A DNA stretch of 64,000 bases, taken from NCBI GenBank assembly GCA_928724745.1, contig CAKMXJ010000019.1, forward strand, positions 186,001 through 250,000, written 5' to 3'. Source of the DNA: Anthracocystis setariae (Eukaryota; Basidiomycota; Ustilaginomycetes; Ustilaginales; Ustilaginaceae). A model generated the notes under the pieces. The model had not been told where the DNA came from and searched no databases. It worked only from the letters and a program-made list of their open reading frames with translations. Made by a program: the position numbers and the translations under genes. Numbering within the stretch: the first letter of the stretch is position 1; each line of letters opens with the position of its first letter. This document shows, piece by piece, positions 1 to 10,223 of this stretch.

Positions 1-395
1 CTTGCTTCCTCTAATACACATCGATCGTTACTTTCTCTTCTTTTGAAGCCAAACAGCTTGTGTTGGTCAGGTTTTTGAGTTCCAGGATGGGATGTGTCTT
101 TGCCTGATTGTCTTTCTGCTTCTCTGTGGGCTGAGCTTTCTTGTTCTTGGGTGGGGTCGCTTGGCGCAGGAAAGACTTTCATCTACTCGTGCTTAAGTCC
201 TTATGCGCACCTTCATATCACTGCATGATTCATATTAAGACCGTTCGCAATTTGTGGCTCGTCTCATCGTGGGGGCCATCAGTGGGTTCATCACAAACCT
301 TAAGGTGTCAGCAACATTACTGTATGTTTCATACTGCTCATCGATACTCTGCTTCTGACCTCCACCTCTCCAGCCGTTGGTTTAGACTCAGCGAC
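1..395. other. Left-edge non-coding stretch and 5' leader
   Basis: I see no supported gene here. An open frame in phase with the downstream gene runs through part of it, but the translation (rich in H, W, C, S) has no domain, and the first ATG followed by plausible protein is at 396. It probably holds the promoter and 5' UTR of the membrane-protein gene, and the 3' end of any gene further left. Confidence 0.5.
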
Positions 396-2555
396 ATGTC
401 GGACGTCAAACCACCTCGCAAGTTGTTGGCCAAGCTGTGCAATGGAACGTTGCCTCTTTCTTCGGAAATCGACGACGACCTCCTGGCGGCTGGGATCGCC
501 CTTCCGCCCTACCATTTTCGCGATGTAAGTTTCACGTCCTGCAACGTTGAGGAATCTCAAACCTAGAACCAAAACTAAACCGCGATTTCATGTGCCGATA
601 CAGTCGTTCGCAAACAATGTTGCCATCATTGCGGCCACGCTCTTCTGTTGGGAATACCTCATGTAAGCCTTGGCTCCACTCAGGCGAACCGAAATCACAG
701 AAGCACAGAATGCTGACGACTAACCTCTCTCCAACATGACGATGTGACGCGATGTTACAGGACGATGCCTTCTGAAATCGGCATCTACTTTACCATCCCC
801 TGCCGAGCCCCGCATCTGATCCTATTTGTCCTTATGCGCTACTCGACATTCATCGCGACTAGTCTGGGCGTCTACTCCACCTGGCATCGTCAAGGCGGTC
901 GCTGCATTGCCTACGGCGAGATCGCGACGCTCCTCGTACAACTTTCGGTCTCTTCGGTCCTCGGCTGGCGCACCATTGCGATCTGGCAGAAAGACGCGCG
1001 CATCATCGTGATCATCCTGCTCCTCCTCGTCACACTCATGGTCTTCTCCACCCTGCTCGTCCTCAGCATGAAAGCGCAAAAGCAACCCAACGGAACATGC
1101 ACGCTCGTCGAGGGAGGAAACTACGAATTCTTCCCGCTCGCCTGGTTCTACGCCGGCACGGTCGTGTACGACAAGATCGTGATCGTGCTCAGTACGTACC
1201 GCCTGTGGCAGCATCATAAGGATGTGGGGTTCTTCCCGGGTGCCAATGCGGACGATACGAGCAAAGGCCGCATCAGTTGGGCGGGATGGATCCATTCGCA
1301 GTGGACGAGCATCACACCGCTGCTGTTCAGGATGACTTCGAACGGAGTGCTGTACCTTGCGTTTTCGACCGTGTTCAACACGGTCTGCTTTATCATAGGC
1401 CATGAGAACCAGAGCCACGCGCAAGACCTGATGCTGCTGTACTCGTCCGTGATGTGGTCGGTGTGTCAACACCTCGTTCTGCTCGAGATCAAGGCGACAT
1501 GGGGTCGACGTTCGGTCGGACAGGACTTTGGTGTCCGAGATGCCAAGGGGAATGACGAGACCGATCGGCTGATAGCCCAGATCCTGCAGGCGTCGTGGTC
1601 GATCAAAGCGCCTCCTCCCAACAGCGGTGGAAAGACGTCCGGGCTGACGGGCGAGGATCAAGATGCTGAACTCGTGCTCAGCTTATCCGTGGATAGCTGT
1701 CTTCGACCGCCACCGAACGCACACTGCCAAGCCGGCTGTGTGCAACCCCTTCCGACCAGTACGAGGTGCAATGCAATTCATGGTCGACCCCAATCGCTTG
1801 GACGCGAGCTGGATTGCGAGATCAGTGTGCAGCAGTTGCATGATTTTCGTCCGTCGATGCCTGGCGATGCGGAATTCAGCTTGACCTCGGCTGCCAATTC
1901 GGTCCGCATCTCCACCGCCGAAGCAGACCGCTCCACAACCGCGCTGATCAGCCCCAACGAAGAGACGAGCGTGGCAGATGAGACAAGGTCATCGACGACG
2001 TTTCGACAACGTCTCGGCGCGCTTCGGGCGACGCCAAGTCCGACGAAATTACTAGCTTCCTTGACGAAAGCGCGCACCGACCCGTTCCTTCCGAGCACGG
2101 CCGAGTCCTCCGTCGTCGTTACCGGCGAGGTGGACCATCCGCTTCGAACCCATCAGTCGCGCGATTCGTGGTCTCGGTTCCAGCGCTTCTCTCACGCCTT
2201 CGAACGTGTCCCCAAGTCAGCCGCGACAATGCCCCCAACGCGACCCAAGACCTCACCGGAATCGGACACACGCGCGCATCGCTGCAACTGCACCGACCGC
2301 CAAACCTCCCCATTCGCAGGCTACGCTAATCAGCCGATGACGAAAACAATGAGTATGGGGACGAAGGCGGTATCGAGCCTAGAGGTGGACGATATGCTGG
2401 CAAACATGTCGGACGAGGCTAAAGCGCAGGCGTTGGAGTTGGCGGGCATGGAGAGGGGGGAGCAGATGCAGCCGAATTCGTCGTTCACGACCATGTCGCC
2501 ATCGTCGAGAACCAAGGTGAGCAAGACGGCTTGGGTCATTCATCCGCCGTTGTAG
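396..2555 (+). CDS. Seven-helix membrane protein, DUF6533-like N-terminus, long cytosolic tail
   Basis: Three exons are inferred: 396-524, 604-662 and 761-2555, with GTAAGT/CAG and GTAAGC/ACAG borders, giving about 660 residues. The exon-2/3 join rebuilds the segment FCWEYLMTMPSEIG, which fits the basidiomycete DUF6533 pattern (a hydrophobic helix, then YxxTxxxEI, then a second helix starting LxFVLxRY). I count about seven hydrophobic segments, near residues 45-62, 78-98, 112-131, 140-163, 185-205, 245-265 and 275-290. The remaining 360 residues are hydrophilic and Ser/Thr/Arg-rich. The topology resembles fungal GPCR-like proteins, but no ligand or G-protein partner can be named. Function is unknown. 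The splice model is confident because each join restores the frame. Confidence 0.8.
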
Positions 2556-2882
2556 TCAGACGCTGGTCGTGGTTAGATGCGGGCAAGAGTTTGCATCCTT
2601 GTACTGTATTGTTTGGTCAGCGCATGTTTAGCAACAGATTTGCCTGCGCTTGACAACTTACGAATTCAACTTTCCAGCCTCTATTACAGCGAGCCTTCGG
2701 CCTTTACAGAAGGGATCGAGAACACCTGCATCATGAAATCAGCTCAACCGTTCGACCACAGAGAACAGCAGAGATGCCTTGTCGGAGCATCAGATTGTAC
2801 GAAAAGTTGGTACAATGGCTGATACGATTTTAATTTATATTGTCCTGTTTAGCCCTTCACTTCATCCAGTACAATGGTTTCT
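2556..2882. other. Spacer between the membrane-protein gene and tRNA-Glu
   Basis: It contains the 3' UTR of the upstream gene. A short 81-codon frame begins 22 bases after that gene's stop; I rejected it as a separate gene. No other structure is seen. Confidence 0.5.
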
Positions 2883-2981
2883 TCCCAGTTAGTACAACGG
2901 CTAGTATACGGCTTTTTCATGTTTGGTCATTTGACTATCATCACATCAGCTGAGATCGGGGTTCGATTCCCCGGCCGGGAA
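2883..2981 (+). tRNA. tRNA-Glu (anticodon UUC) with a 27-nt intron
   Basis: A full cloverleaf can be drawn. Acceptor arms are 2883-2889 and 2974-2980 with discriminator A2981. The D arm is GTAC/GTAT. The anticodon stem is CGGCT (2909-2913) with AGCTG (2948-2952). The T arm is CGGGG-TTCGATT-CCCCG. The anticodon TTC is at 2916-2918. An intron of about 27 nt (2920-2946) sits one base 3' of the anticodon, the standard position for nuclear tRNA introns. One acceptor pair is an A-C mismatch (2887 with 2976). A T-run from 2983 fits a Pol III terminator. Confidence 0.9.
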
Positions 2982-2982
2982 C

Positions 2983-2989
2983 TTTTTTT
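2983..2989 (+). terminator. Pol III oligo-T terminator of tRNA-Glu
   Basis: Seven T residues begin two bases after the tRNA discriminator base, and a second T run follows within ten bases. This is the usual Pol III stop. Confidence 0.75.
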
Positions 2990-3652
2990 ATTTTTTATTT
3001 TCATATCTTCCTTTTTTGACCCTGAGTAGCCCCTTTGATCGTAGTCGTGGGAAAATTCCAAAGTGAGCATGCAGCACGATCACGATCAGACCAGAAGATC
3101 AGATAGCAGGCCAATGTACTGTAGATTTGGAGATGAAACTGTATAGTGTGAGCAAGATTTCAAGCCCACTTCTGAAGGCGAAGGAGGTAATGGGGGTGGG
3201 GTTGTTTGACACGAAGGACCCTGGATTTGATAGATGGAATGAAGGATGGAGCACGGAAGGATTGACGTTGGCTAGCTTTGGTGACGCTTGGCACGCTTCA
3301 GAAGATCCAAGATACAGAGTAGTGGTGCAGTTTACTGTGTAAGATGAAAAGCGCGTTTGCAGCTGCTGTACTGCATAGGCTTGGAGAATAATATATACTG
3401 GTAATATGGGCTTTCATTTGACTTGGAATGAGACTTTTGAGGCGAACAACGGCAGGTGCCAGTGCACTGTAAGTAGTTGATTCACTTACGTATACTGGAC
3501 TGCGTGGTGATGCGCGAGTCGACTTTGTATTAACGGTATTCGAATGGATTGAATTGGGATACAAGACGTGGTGAAATGTGAAAATACAAAAACGCGCGTC
3601 GGTTTGTAATCCAAAGATTTTTGATGCTTGTCTCGAAGCATTGTCTGTCAAG

Positions 3653-3689
3653 ATTTTTTTTTCTTCTTTTTCTTCTTCTTCTTCTTCTT
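3653..3689. repeat. T-run and (CTT)n microsatellite
   Basis: Nine T residues lead into interrupted and then regular TTC/CTT units. Confidence 0.85.
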
Positions 3690-3899
3690 GCCGCACCAAC
3701 GCAGTGCACGCGCATGCCAGCTTCGAGCATTCAAAGCTTCCAAACTACCATCCAAGTGTACGATCAAGTGCATGGATGAGGTCGGAAGCTCTTCTCGCGG
3801 ATGGCTAATAGTCTCATAAATCGAGAGAGGGAGCAAGTGACGCAAGACGGAATGTGGAATGCCCGGCCAGACCGAGAAAATAGCGAATGGCTATTTTTG

Positions 3900-3953
3900 A
3901 AAAAAAAAAAAAGAAAAAAAAGAAAAAAGAAAAGAAAAACAAAACAAAAAAAG
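3900..3953. repeat. A-rich low-complexity tract
   Basis: A runs broken by single G or C residues across about 54 bases. Confidence 0.85.
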
Positions 3954-4037
3954 CGAAACAGTGCATTCAATACAGTGCAGCGCAGTAGGAGTGAATGAGT
4001 GACTGACCGACCGACTGACAATTCTCGACAGTTTCGC

Positions 4038-4038
<1 letters not shown>

Positions 4039-4069
<31 letters not shown>
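4039..4069. repeat. Poly-T tract of about 31 bases
   Basis: An uninterrupted T run. A second run of about 16 T lies at 4160-4175. Length may vary between isolates or assemblies. Confidence 0.85.
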
Positions 4070-4074
<5 letters not shown>

Positions 4075-4813
4075 TTGATTTTTCCTCTTTCTCTTGCATC
4101 GATGATGGTGGGATGATTGAATTCTGCTGCGCCCGTTTTGTGCCGCTTTGCTGCTGCGATTTTTTTTTTTTTTTTGTCGATGGCAACGCTGTGACTGTCT
4201 GGCTACAGTAGTTGGCTGTAGCTACGGCAATGCTGATCAGCGCAGCTTGCTCGCCTTGCGTAGTTCCTCACTGCCCTCTCTCCAGTCAGTCTGTCTGTCT
4301 GTCTCGCTCGCTCCCTCTCTCCCTCTCTCCCTCCTTTCACCTATCCGACACGACCTCTCCCTCCTCTTTCCGACGACGTGAGGTCTTTGTTCCCCTTCCT
4401 CTCCTCCTTCTTCTTTCCCTTTCCTCTTCGTAGTCCGTCTTTCCTCTTCGTTCGAAAGACGTCGGCTCAAAGAACGAAAGTCAGGAGAAACTTTTTTTTT
4501 TTTCCCTCTTCTTCCCCTTTCCGCATCCCGGCTCGTTCTCCACCTCGCTTTCCAAGCCAGGTCTGCAGGACACCGAACGCCTGCACGTTCACAGGGATCC
4601 GCACATCGATTCACTCTTTCTCTGGATCGATCCTCTTTCTCCGCTTCGACTCGACTCGACTTGGCTTACGAACCCATCCATCGTGGACGTTAGGTTTGGT
4701 GCAAGTAGCACCGTCGCCCCGCACCTCGAACCAATCCCATCCTTCCAATCCCGTCACGATCGCATCCGAAGTAGCTCTCGTGCTGCTTGGTATTTCGTTT
4801 TCCATCCATACAC

Positions 4814-7800
4814 ATGTCGAGTGAATCCAACCCAGCCGGCAACACCAACAACGTCGCCGCCGCCGCTGGCTCCAACGGTGATGCATCGGCTGCCAACTCT
4901 CGTCGCCAGTCTGCAGTGAGCCTTCCCAAGGGCGCCGCCAACGCTCGTCCCGCTGCCGCCGCCATCAACTTTGGCTCGGTTCACGACCAGAACGCCATGC
5001 TTTCCTCGTCTCCAGCTGCTCAGCCCAGCTCTGGTCACCACCTCCACGGCGAAAAGCCCACCGTCTTCGGCTCCGTGGCTGCTCAGGATCCTCAGTCCAA
5101 AAAGACCACCATCGGCTTCGCCGGCGGAAGGGACGCAAACGCATCGGCTGGTCCCGCTGCTGCCCCCAAGTCCATGGACTTCCAAAAGCTGTTCCAGGGC
5201 TCCGGTTCGCCTGCACCATCTCAGGCCACCGCCTCCAATGCCTCTGGCTCACCTTCCCAGTCCAGCGCTCCTGCTTCAACCGCGCCATCTACGCCGCAGT
5301 CCAACGCCACTGGCCAACATGCCGGTGCCCGTCATTCTTCTTCCAACCTGAGACCACCATCCGGCACCCCTCATCACCCAGCAGCTCGTCCTTTCGAGCC
5401 TCAGCGCTCGCCCTCTTCTCACCAGCCTCAGGCCAACAGGGTTGCATCGCAGGGCCCGCCTCACCAGCAGTTCCACGCTCATCCTCAAGGTGCATCTCAG
5501 CAGCCCCGTTCCCCTCACATGGCTAACGCCGTCCCCATGCAGCCTATGCAGCCCATCGGCGCTCCTTGGCAGCACCAGCAGCCCATGGGCTATGCTCCTC
5601 CACAGTACGGCTACCACCCCGGCTATGGCTACCAACCCGTACCTCAACACTGGGCTCAGCAGCAGCCCGGTTACGACATGTCCGGCACGCCTCGTTCGCC
5701 TCGTCATGCCAACCTCGGCTCATCGCCCATGGGTCCCAACGGTCTTCCGGGCACGCCCAACATGGCTCCTTCCACGCCCTTGTCCTCCCGGGGCACCAAC
5801 GTCACCCCTTCGCCTTCCACCGCGCACAGCAGCGTCACGTCGCCAGCTCATCAGCCAATGGCTCTCCAAGGCGGTCGTCCTCCCTTCAGTCCTGCTGCCA
5901 GCTACGCTCACCACTCGCCCTCGCACTCGTTCAGCAACCCCATGAGCCCTGCCGCACGCCAGTTCGAACCCCAGCAAAAGAGGCAGAGCGCTGCTATCCG
6001 CATCGTCAACCCTGAAACCCAGGCCCCGGTCGACATCCAGAGCATTCAGAGGACGCCTTCCGCCACCGCCAAGCCCACCACTCCCGTTCCTGCTCCCGCT
6101 CCCGTCTCGGCCGTCAGCTCGCCCAGCGTTTCGCGCGCTTCTCCTGCTATCGTCACTCCTGCCAAGAGCACGCCAGTTCGCATGGAGACTCCAGAGGCGT
6201 TTATGGCTCGCATCCAGCAGAGCAAGGAAGAGGCCGCCAAAAAGAAGGCTGACCAAGAGGGTGGTAAGGATGCCGATGCTGCCAAGAAGGACGAGGACAA
6301 GGATGCTGCCGAAAAGAAGTCCGACGAGGAAGCCGCCGCAAAGGAAGCCGCCGTCAAGCGTGAGGCTGAAGAGAAGGCCGCCGCCGAGAAGAAGGCGGCT
6401 GATGAGGCTGCAGCTAAGGCCAAGGCTGAGGCTGAGAAGCAGGAGCGCGAAGAGAAGGAGAAAGCCGAAGCCGAAGCCCAGGCCAAGGCCAAGGCCGAGG
6501 CTGAACAGAAGGCTGCTGCTGACGCCAAGAAGGCCGAGCAGGAGGCCAAGGCCAAGGCTGATGCCGACGCGAAGGCCTCTGCTGAGGAGAGCAAGCCCAA
6601 GCCTGCTCCCATCGACACCAGCAAAGCGTCTCTGCACCCGGATGGCGACAACAAAGATGCTTCCGGCATGCGCAGCTCTGTTGCTGATGTCGAGCGCATG
6701 GCTCGTGAAGCCTCCTCGGTTCCCCCCAGCCTGGAAGCACCCAAGACGCCAGGTCTTCCCCAGACTCCTCGCACTCCTGGCACTCCTGGCTTTGCTGGCC
6801 TCCCCGCCAAGCCTCTCAGCACCCTTGGTTCGGCCTCCAACGGCATCAAGCTCGACGGCGAGGCGCTCGACAAGAAGAAGAAGGTGGTTACCACCACGGC
6901 CGATGCTTCATCGCAGAAGGCCGACGACAAGGGCGAGGGCTCTTCGTCTGGTGCCTCCGCTTCTTTGACCTCGGCCAAATTCATCGACAATTTCAGCAAG
7001 ATCAGCTACCCCAACGACTACAAGCCACCTGCTGCTGAGCTCAACGAGGCTGCTGAGCCAGGCAAGTTCCGCTACGACCGAGACTTCCTTCTCCAGTTCA
7101 TGGGTGTCTACACCGAAAAGCCCATCGACTTGCCATCGTTGGCCTCGATCGGCATGGAGAGCGGCGGCATGGGCGCCAGCTCCCGTCTCAACCGACGCGC
7201 TTCGGCTATGGGCCCTCCTGCTGCTCCTGGCCGTGCTCAGGGGCTCGGCATCAGCGCCTCTTCCAGCTTTGGAGGCAAGGGTGGCATCGGTTCTTTCAGC
7301 CACCCCGGAAAGACGAGCGAGGAGCGTTTCGCTGCTGCTTCTGGCCCTCGTGCCGGCGGCATGGGCGCCTTTGGTCCTATGGGTTCCTTCACAGCTGGCG
7401 CTCGCTCCCAACCACTTTCGCGCACTGGCAGCGGCAGCACTGCTCTGCCATCTCGCGACATGATGGGCACCGGCATCCCTCAGGGTGGCCGCACCAAGAG
7501 CAACCGCGGTCGTCAACGCGACCCGAACTCGAGCCGTGGGCCCCAGGTCAACCCTCCCGAAAAGGGCGGTCCCACCATCCCTCTCGACCAGGTCGTGCCC
7601 CTGGCCAACTCTGAGAACCGATGGAGCCGTGGTGCCTCTGTCAAGGCCGACTCGCCCGAGATGGTGCAGCGAAAGGTCAAGGCTTTGCTCAACAAGCTCA
7701 CTCTGGAAAAGTTTGACTCGATCTCGAACCAGATTCTCGAATGGGCCAACAAGTCGGTGTCCGAGGACGATGGACGCACGCTGCGACAGGTGATTCAGCT

Positions 7801-9460
7801 CATCTTCGAGAAGGCTACCGACGAGGCGGCCTGGTCCGAGATGTATGCACGCCTCTGCCGCAAGCTCATGGAGGAGGTCAACCCGGAGGTCAAGGACGAG
7901 TCTTTGACGACGCCCGATGGCAAACCTGTTGTGGGCGGTTCCCTTTTCCGCAAGTACTTGCTCAACCGTTGTCAGGAAGACTTCGAGCGTGGTTGGGCGC
8001 AGCGTGACACCGCCATTGCCGCCGCCAAGTCCAAGGAGGCCGAGGACAAGGCCAAGAAGGACTCGAACGACAAGGCAGAAGCGGAAGCCAAGGCGGCCGA
8101 GGAGCGTGGCGAGAAGCCCTCCGAGACCCCCAAGGAGGCCGAGCTGTTGTCGGATGAATACTACGAGGCTCAGAAGGCCAAGCGTCGCGGTCTTGGTCTC
8201 GTGCGCTTCATTGGTGAGCTGTTCAAGCTTAGCATGTTGACCGAGCGTATCATGCACCTTTGCATCAAGAAGCTTCTTGCCAACGCCACCGACCCCGAGG
8301 AAGAGGAGATCGAGTCGCTTTGCAAGCTGATGACCACGGTTGGTAAGCTGCTCGACAATGAGCGAGGTCGCGGTCACATGGATGTCTACTTCCAGCGCAT
8401 GAAGGAGATGTCCAAGAACGAGGCTGCCATCAACTCGCGCATGCGTTTCATGCTGATCGATGTCATCGAGCTGCGTGAGTCCAAGTGGGTTCCTCGTCAC
8501 GACAACTCTGCGCCCAAGACCATTGCGCAGATTCACGCTGAGGCTGCCAAGCAGAAGGCTCAGCAAGATGCCGAGAATGCCGCGCGCGCCCGCGGTGGCC
8601 CCATTTCCCGTGGTGGCTCCAAGCGAGGCCAACAGCGAGGCGATGGTCCAGATGGCTGGAGCACCGTTGGTGGTGTTGCACCACCACCGCGTCCCACCAA
8701 GGCTGGCGATCTCTCTCACTTTGGCAAGATTGAGCGTGGTACGGCTGGTCGTCCGCTTTCGTTTGGTCCTTCCACCATGTTGGGCAGGAAGAACCAAGGG
8801 AAAGGCTCCGAGGATGGCAGCCAGCCTCCTACGCGTACCAGCTCGCAGACCAACATGTTCTCGCTGCTCAACCAGGCGGGCGAGGGCGATGCTGCTCCCA
8901 GCGAGGAGCCTCAGCGTCCCAAGCTCAACCTGGCTCCGCGCACCAAGCCGTTGCCTGGTGCCGACAAGGATGGCGAGGACGAAGGCGAGGCGGAGGGCGA
9001 GAGCGAGAACAAGCCTACTGAGATGTCGGATGAGGACGCGAAGCGCAAGATCACCAACGACATCAAGGAGTTCCTCGAGATCAAGGATGTTAACGAGGGT
9101 GTTGAGGCGTACAGCGGCTTGCCAGCATCGCGTCGAGCCGAGTTTGTGGACAAGATCGTTGGCACTGCTATCGAGAAGAAGAAGGACGACGTTGCCAACG
9201 TTGCAGCGCTGTTCGCCAAGCTCAGCGAAGATGGCCACCTCGACGAGGAGATTGCCTTCAAGGGCTTCGAGCCGCACATGGAGTTCTTGGACGATGCTGC
9301 GATCGACATTCCCGCTATCTACACGTTTGTGGCGGACCTGTTGGTCGCCGTCAAGTTGTCGCAGGAGAAGATCGAGGAGTTGGCCGGCAAGATTGTGGGA
9401 GAAGGCCTCAAAACCCCCAAGGACAAGCTCCTTGAAAAGGTTGCCGCGGCTCGAGGATAA
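4814..9460 (+). CDS. TIF4631: Translation initiation factor eIF4G
   Basis: Scaffold of the cap-binding complex eIF4F; it bridges eIF4E, eIF4A and eIF3 in the cytoplasm. The 1548-residue product starts at the first in-frame ATG (4814). The N-terminal half is Pro/Gln/Ser-rich, followed by a charged Lys-Ala-Glu stretch around residues 500-640 that should be helical or coiled. The eIF4E-binding motif YDRDFLLQF lies at residues 754-762 (YxxxxL-phi). The MIF4G HEAT domain runs from about 950 (MVQRKVKALLNKLTLEKFD) to about 1230. An MA3 domain closes the protein at about 1404-1548. Only some eIF4G homologues keep an MA3 domain; budding-yeast eIF4G lacks it. No intron is apparent. Confidence 0.95.
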   Translation: MSSESNPAGNTNNVAAAAGSNGDASAANSRRQSAVSLPKGAANARPAAAAINFGSVHDQNAMLSSSPAAQPSSGHHLHGEKPTVFGSVAAQDPQSKKTTIGFAGGRDANASAGPAAAPKSMDFQKLFQGSGSPAPSQATASNASGSPSQSSAPASTAPSTPQSNATGQHAGARHSSSNLRPPSGTPHHPAARPFEPQRSPSSHQPQANRVASQGPPHQQFHAHPQGASQQPRSPHMANAVPMQPMQPIGAPWQHQQPMGYAPPQYGYHPGYGYQPVPQHWAQQQPGYDMSGTPRSPRHANLGSSPMGPNGLPGTPNMAPSTPLSSRGTNVTPSPSTAHSSVTSPAHQPMALQGGRPPFSPAASYAHHSPSHSFSNPMSPAARQFEPQQKRQSAAIRIVNPETQAPVDIQSIQRTPSATAKPTTPVPAPAPVSAVSSPSVSRASPAIVTPAKSTPVRMETPEAFMARIQQSKEEAAKKKADQEGGKDADAAKKDEDKDAAEKKSDEEAAAKEAAVKREAEEKAAAEKKAADEAAAKAKAEAEKQEREEKEKAEAEAQAKAKAEAEQKAAADAKKAEQEAKAKADADAKASAEESKPKPAPIDTSKASLHPDGDNKDASGMRSSVADVERMAREASSVPPSLEAPKTPGLPQTPRTPGTPGFAGLPAKPLSTLGSASNGIKLDGEALDKKKKVVTTTADASSQKADDKGEGSSSGASASLTSAKFIDNFSKISYPNDYKPPAAELNEAAEPGKFRYDRDFLLQFMGVYTEKPIDLPSLASIGMESGGMGASSRLNRRASAMGPPAAPGRAQGLGISASSSFGGKGGIGSFSHPGKTSEERFAAASGPRAGGMGAFGPMGSFTAGARSQPLSRTGSGSTALPSRDMMGTGIPQGGRTKSNRGRQRDPNSSRGPQVNPPEKGGPTIPLDQVVPLANSENRWSRGASVKADSPEMVQRKVKALLNKLTLEKFDSISNQILEWANKSVSEDDGRTLRQVIQLIFEKATDEAAWSEMYARLCRKLMEEVNPEVKDESLTTPDGKPVVGGSLFRKYLLNRCQEDFERGWAQRDTAIAAAKSKEAEDKAKKDSNDKAEAEAKAAEERGEKPSETPKEAELLSDEYYEAQKAKRRGLGLVRFIGELFKLSMLTERIMHLCIKKLLANATDPEEEEIESLCKLMTTVGKLLDNERGRGHMDVYFQRMKEMSKNEAAINSRMRFMLIDVIELRESKWVPRHDNSAPKTIAQIHAEAAKQKAQQDAENAARARGGPISRGGSKRGQQRGDGPDGWSTVGGVAPPPRPTKAGDLSHFGKIERGTAGRPLSFGPSTMLGRKNQGKGSEDGSQPPTRTSSQTNMFSLLNQAGEGDAAPSEEPQRPKLNLAPRTKPLPGADKDGEDEGEAEGESENKPTEMSDEDAKRKITNDIKEFLEIKDVNEGVEAYSGLPASRRAEFVDKIVGTAIEKKKDDVANVAALFAKLSEDGHLDEEIAFKGFEPHMEFLDDAAIDIPAIYTFVADLLVAVKLSQEKIEELAGKIVGEGLKTPKDKLLEKVAAARG

Positions 9461-10223
9461 GCCAGCGGGCTGTCCTCGGAAGCACAACCACTGACGCGTT
9501 GCTTTTGACGCTGGATACGTTTGGGCGCCTTGTTCCGCTTATCTGTGCTATGGGAAATTCAGTCTCGTTGTATATCCCCTCTTCCCATCGCCGGTCTGCG
9601 GGTAGCAGTGTCTCTATGCGTCTCCTGGGTCGTAAGCCTCTGCGGGCTTCCGCGTTTGGATTCGGCTCTCATAGATTCTTGGCAGGTGACCTCACTCTTT
9701 CTTTGACATACTTCTCGGGAAGCTCCATCACGTTCCTCCAATTCTCTCTTTCTCTCTTTCTCTGTCTCTCTAGCGCGCGCGCGCGCGGTTTGGATCGCAT
9801 GCTCGTGCAACGTTGGCTTGCTCATGAGGTTGAAAGAAGAAAGAGGAACCAAAGAATTCTGTTTCTCCCTCAAAAGAAAAAAAAAAAAGAAAAAAAGAAA
9901 AAAAGAAAAGAAAAGGACGTCTCGATTTGGTGATTGGAAAGATTTGGTTCGCGTAGCCGTGTATATATTCGGTCCGAAGACAAAAAAAAAACGTGGTTGG
10001 GTTTTCACTGTTCCAGCTCAGATGTGTAAGCAAGAAGCGAATTCAAGGTGAGGGTTGAGGAAGAGCAAACGCAGAACCAACAGTTGACGCAAGTTTGCAT
10101 GGGCCCGCTATTATTCAAGGCCTCGAACGGACTGCCTTGACAAAAATTGAATCCAAACAACAACAGGCGTTGCGGACGAGGAAGAGAAACTAACTTAAAC
10201 TCTTATAGAATTGGAAGGACAAA
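9461..10223. other. Convergent spacer, 3' UTRs of eIF4G and formylglutathione hydrolase
   Basis: No coding signal. It contains a CT-rich run ending in (GC)n near 9770-9788, an A/G-rich tract near 9872-9917, and a short A run near 9981. Some 3' UTR is expected from both convergent genes. Confidence 0.6.

Larger units (their letters stand above)
2982..4813. other. Gene-free stretch with simple repeats; eIF4G promoter and 5' leader
   Basis: No credible coding sequence. It holds several homopolymer and short-motif tracts (listed separately) and, from about 4270 to 4560, a pyrimidine-rich CT tract typical of promoters and leaders of highly expressed fungal genes. The open frames through these tracts translate to poly-Phe, poly-Lys or poly-Ser and are artefacts of composition. 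Confidence 0.6.

Noticed and set aside
822..1661. Minus-strand open frame of 279 codons opposite the membrane-protein gene
   Set aside because: Arg/Asp/His-rich translation typical of a reverse shadow; the plus-strand frame has clear membrane helices.
2577..2822. 81-codon frame with a signal-peptide-like start just after the membrane-protein gene
   Set aside because: It looks a little like a small secreted protein, but starts 22 bases after the upstream stop, leaving no room for a promoter. It is most likely 3' UTR.
3601..4460. Several open frames through poly-T, poly-A and CTT tracts
   Set aside because: The translations are homopolymeric and exist only because of simple repeats.
6908..9487. 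Minus-strand open frame of 859 codons opposite eIF4G
   Set aside because: Shadow of the strongly biased codons of eIF4G; no domain and no start context.
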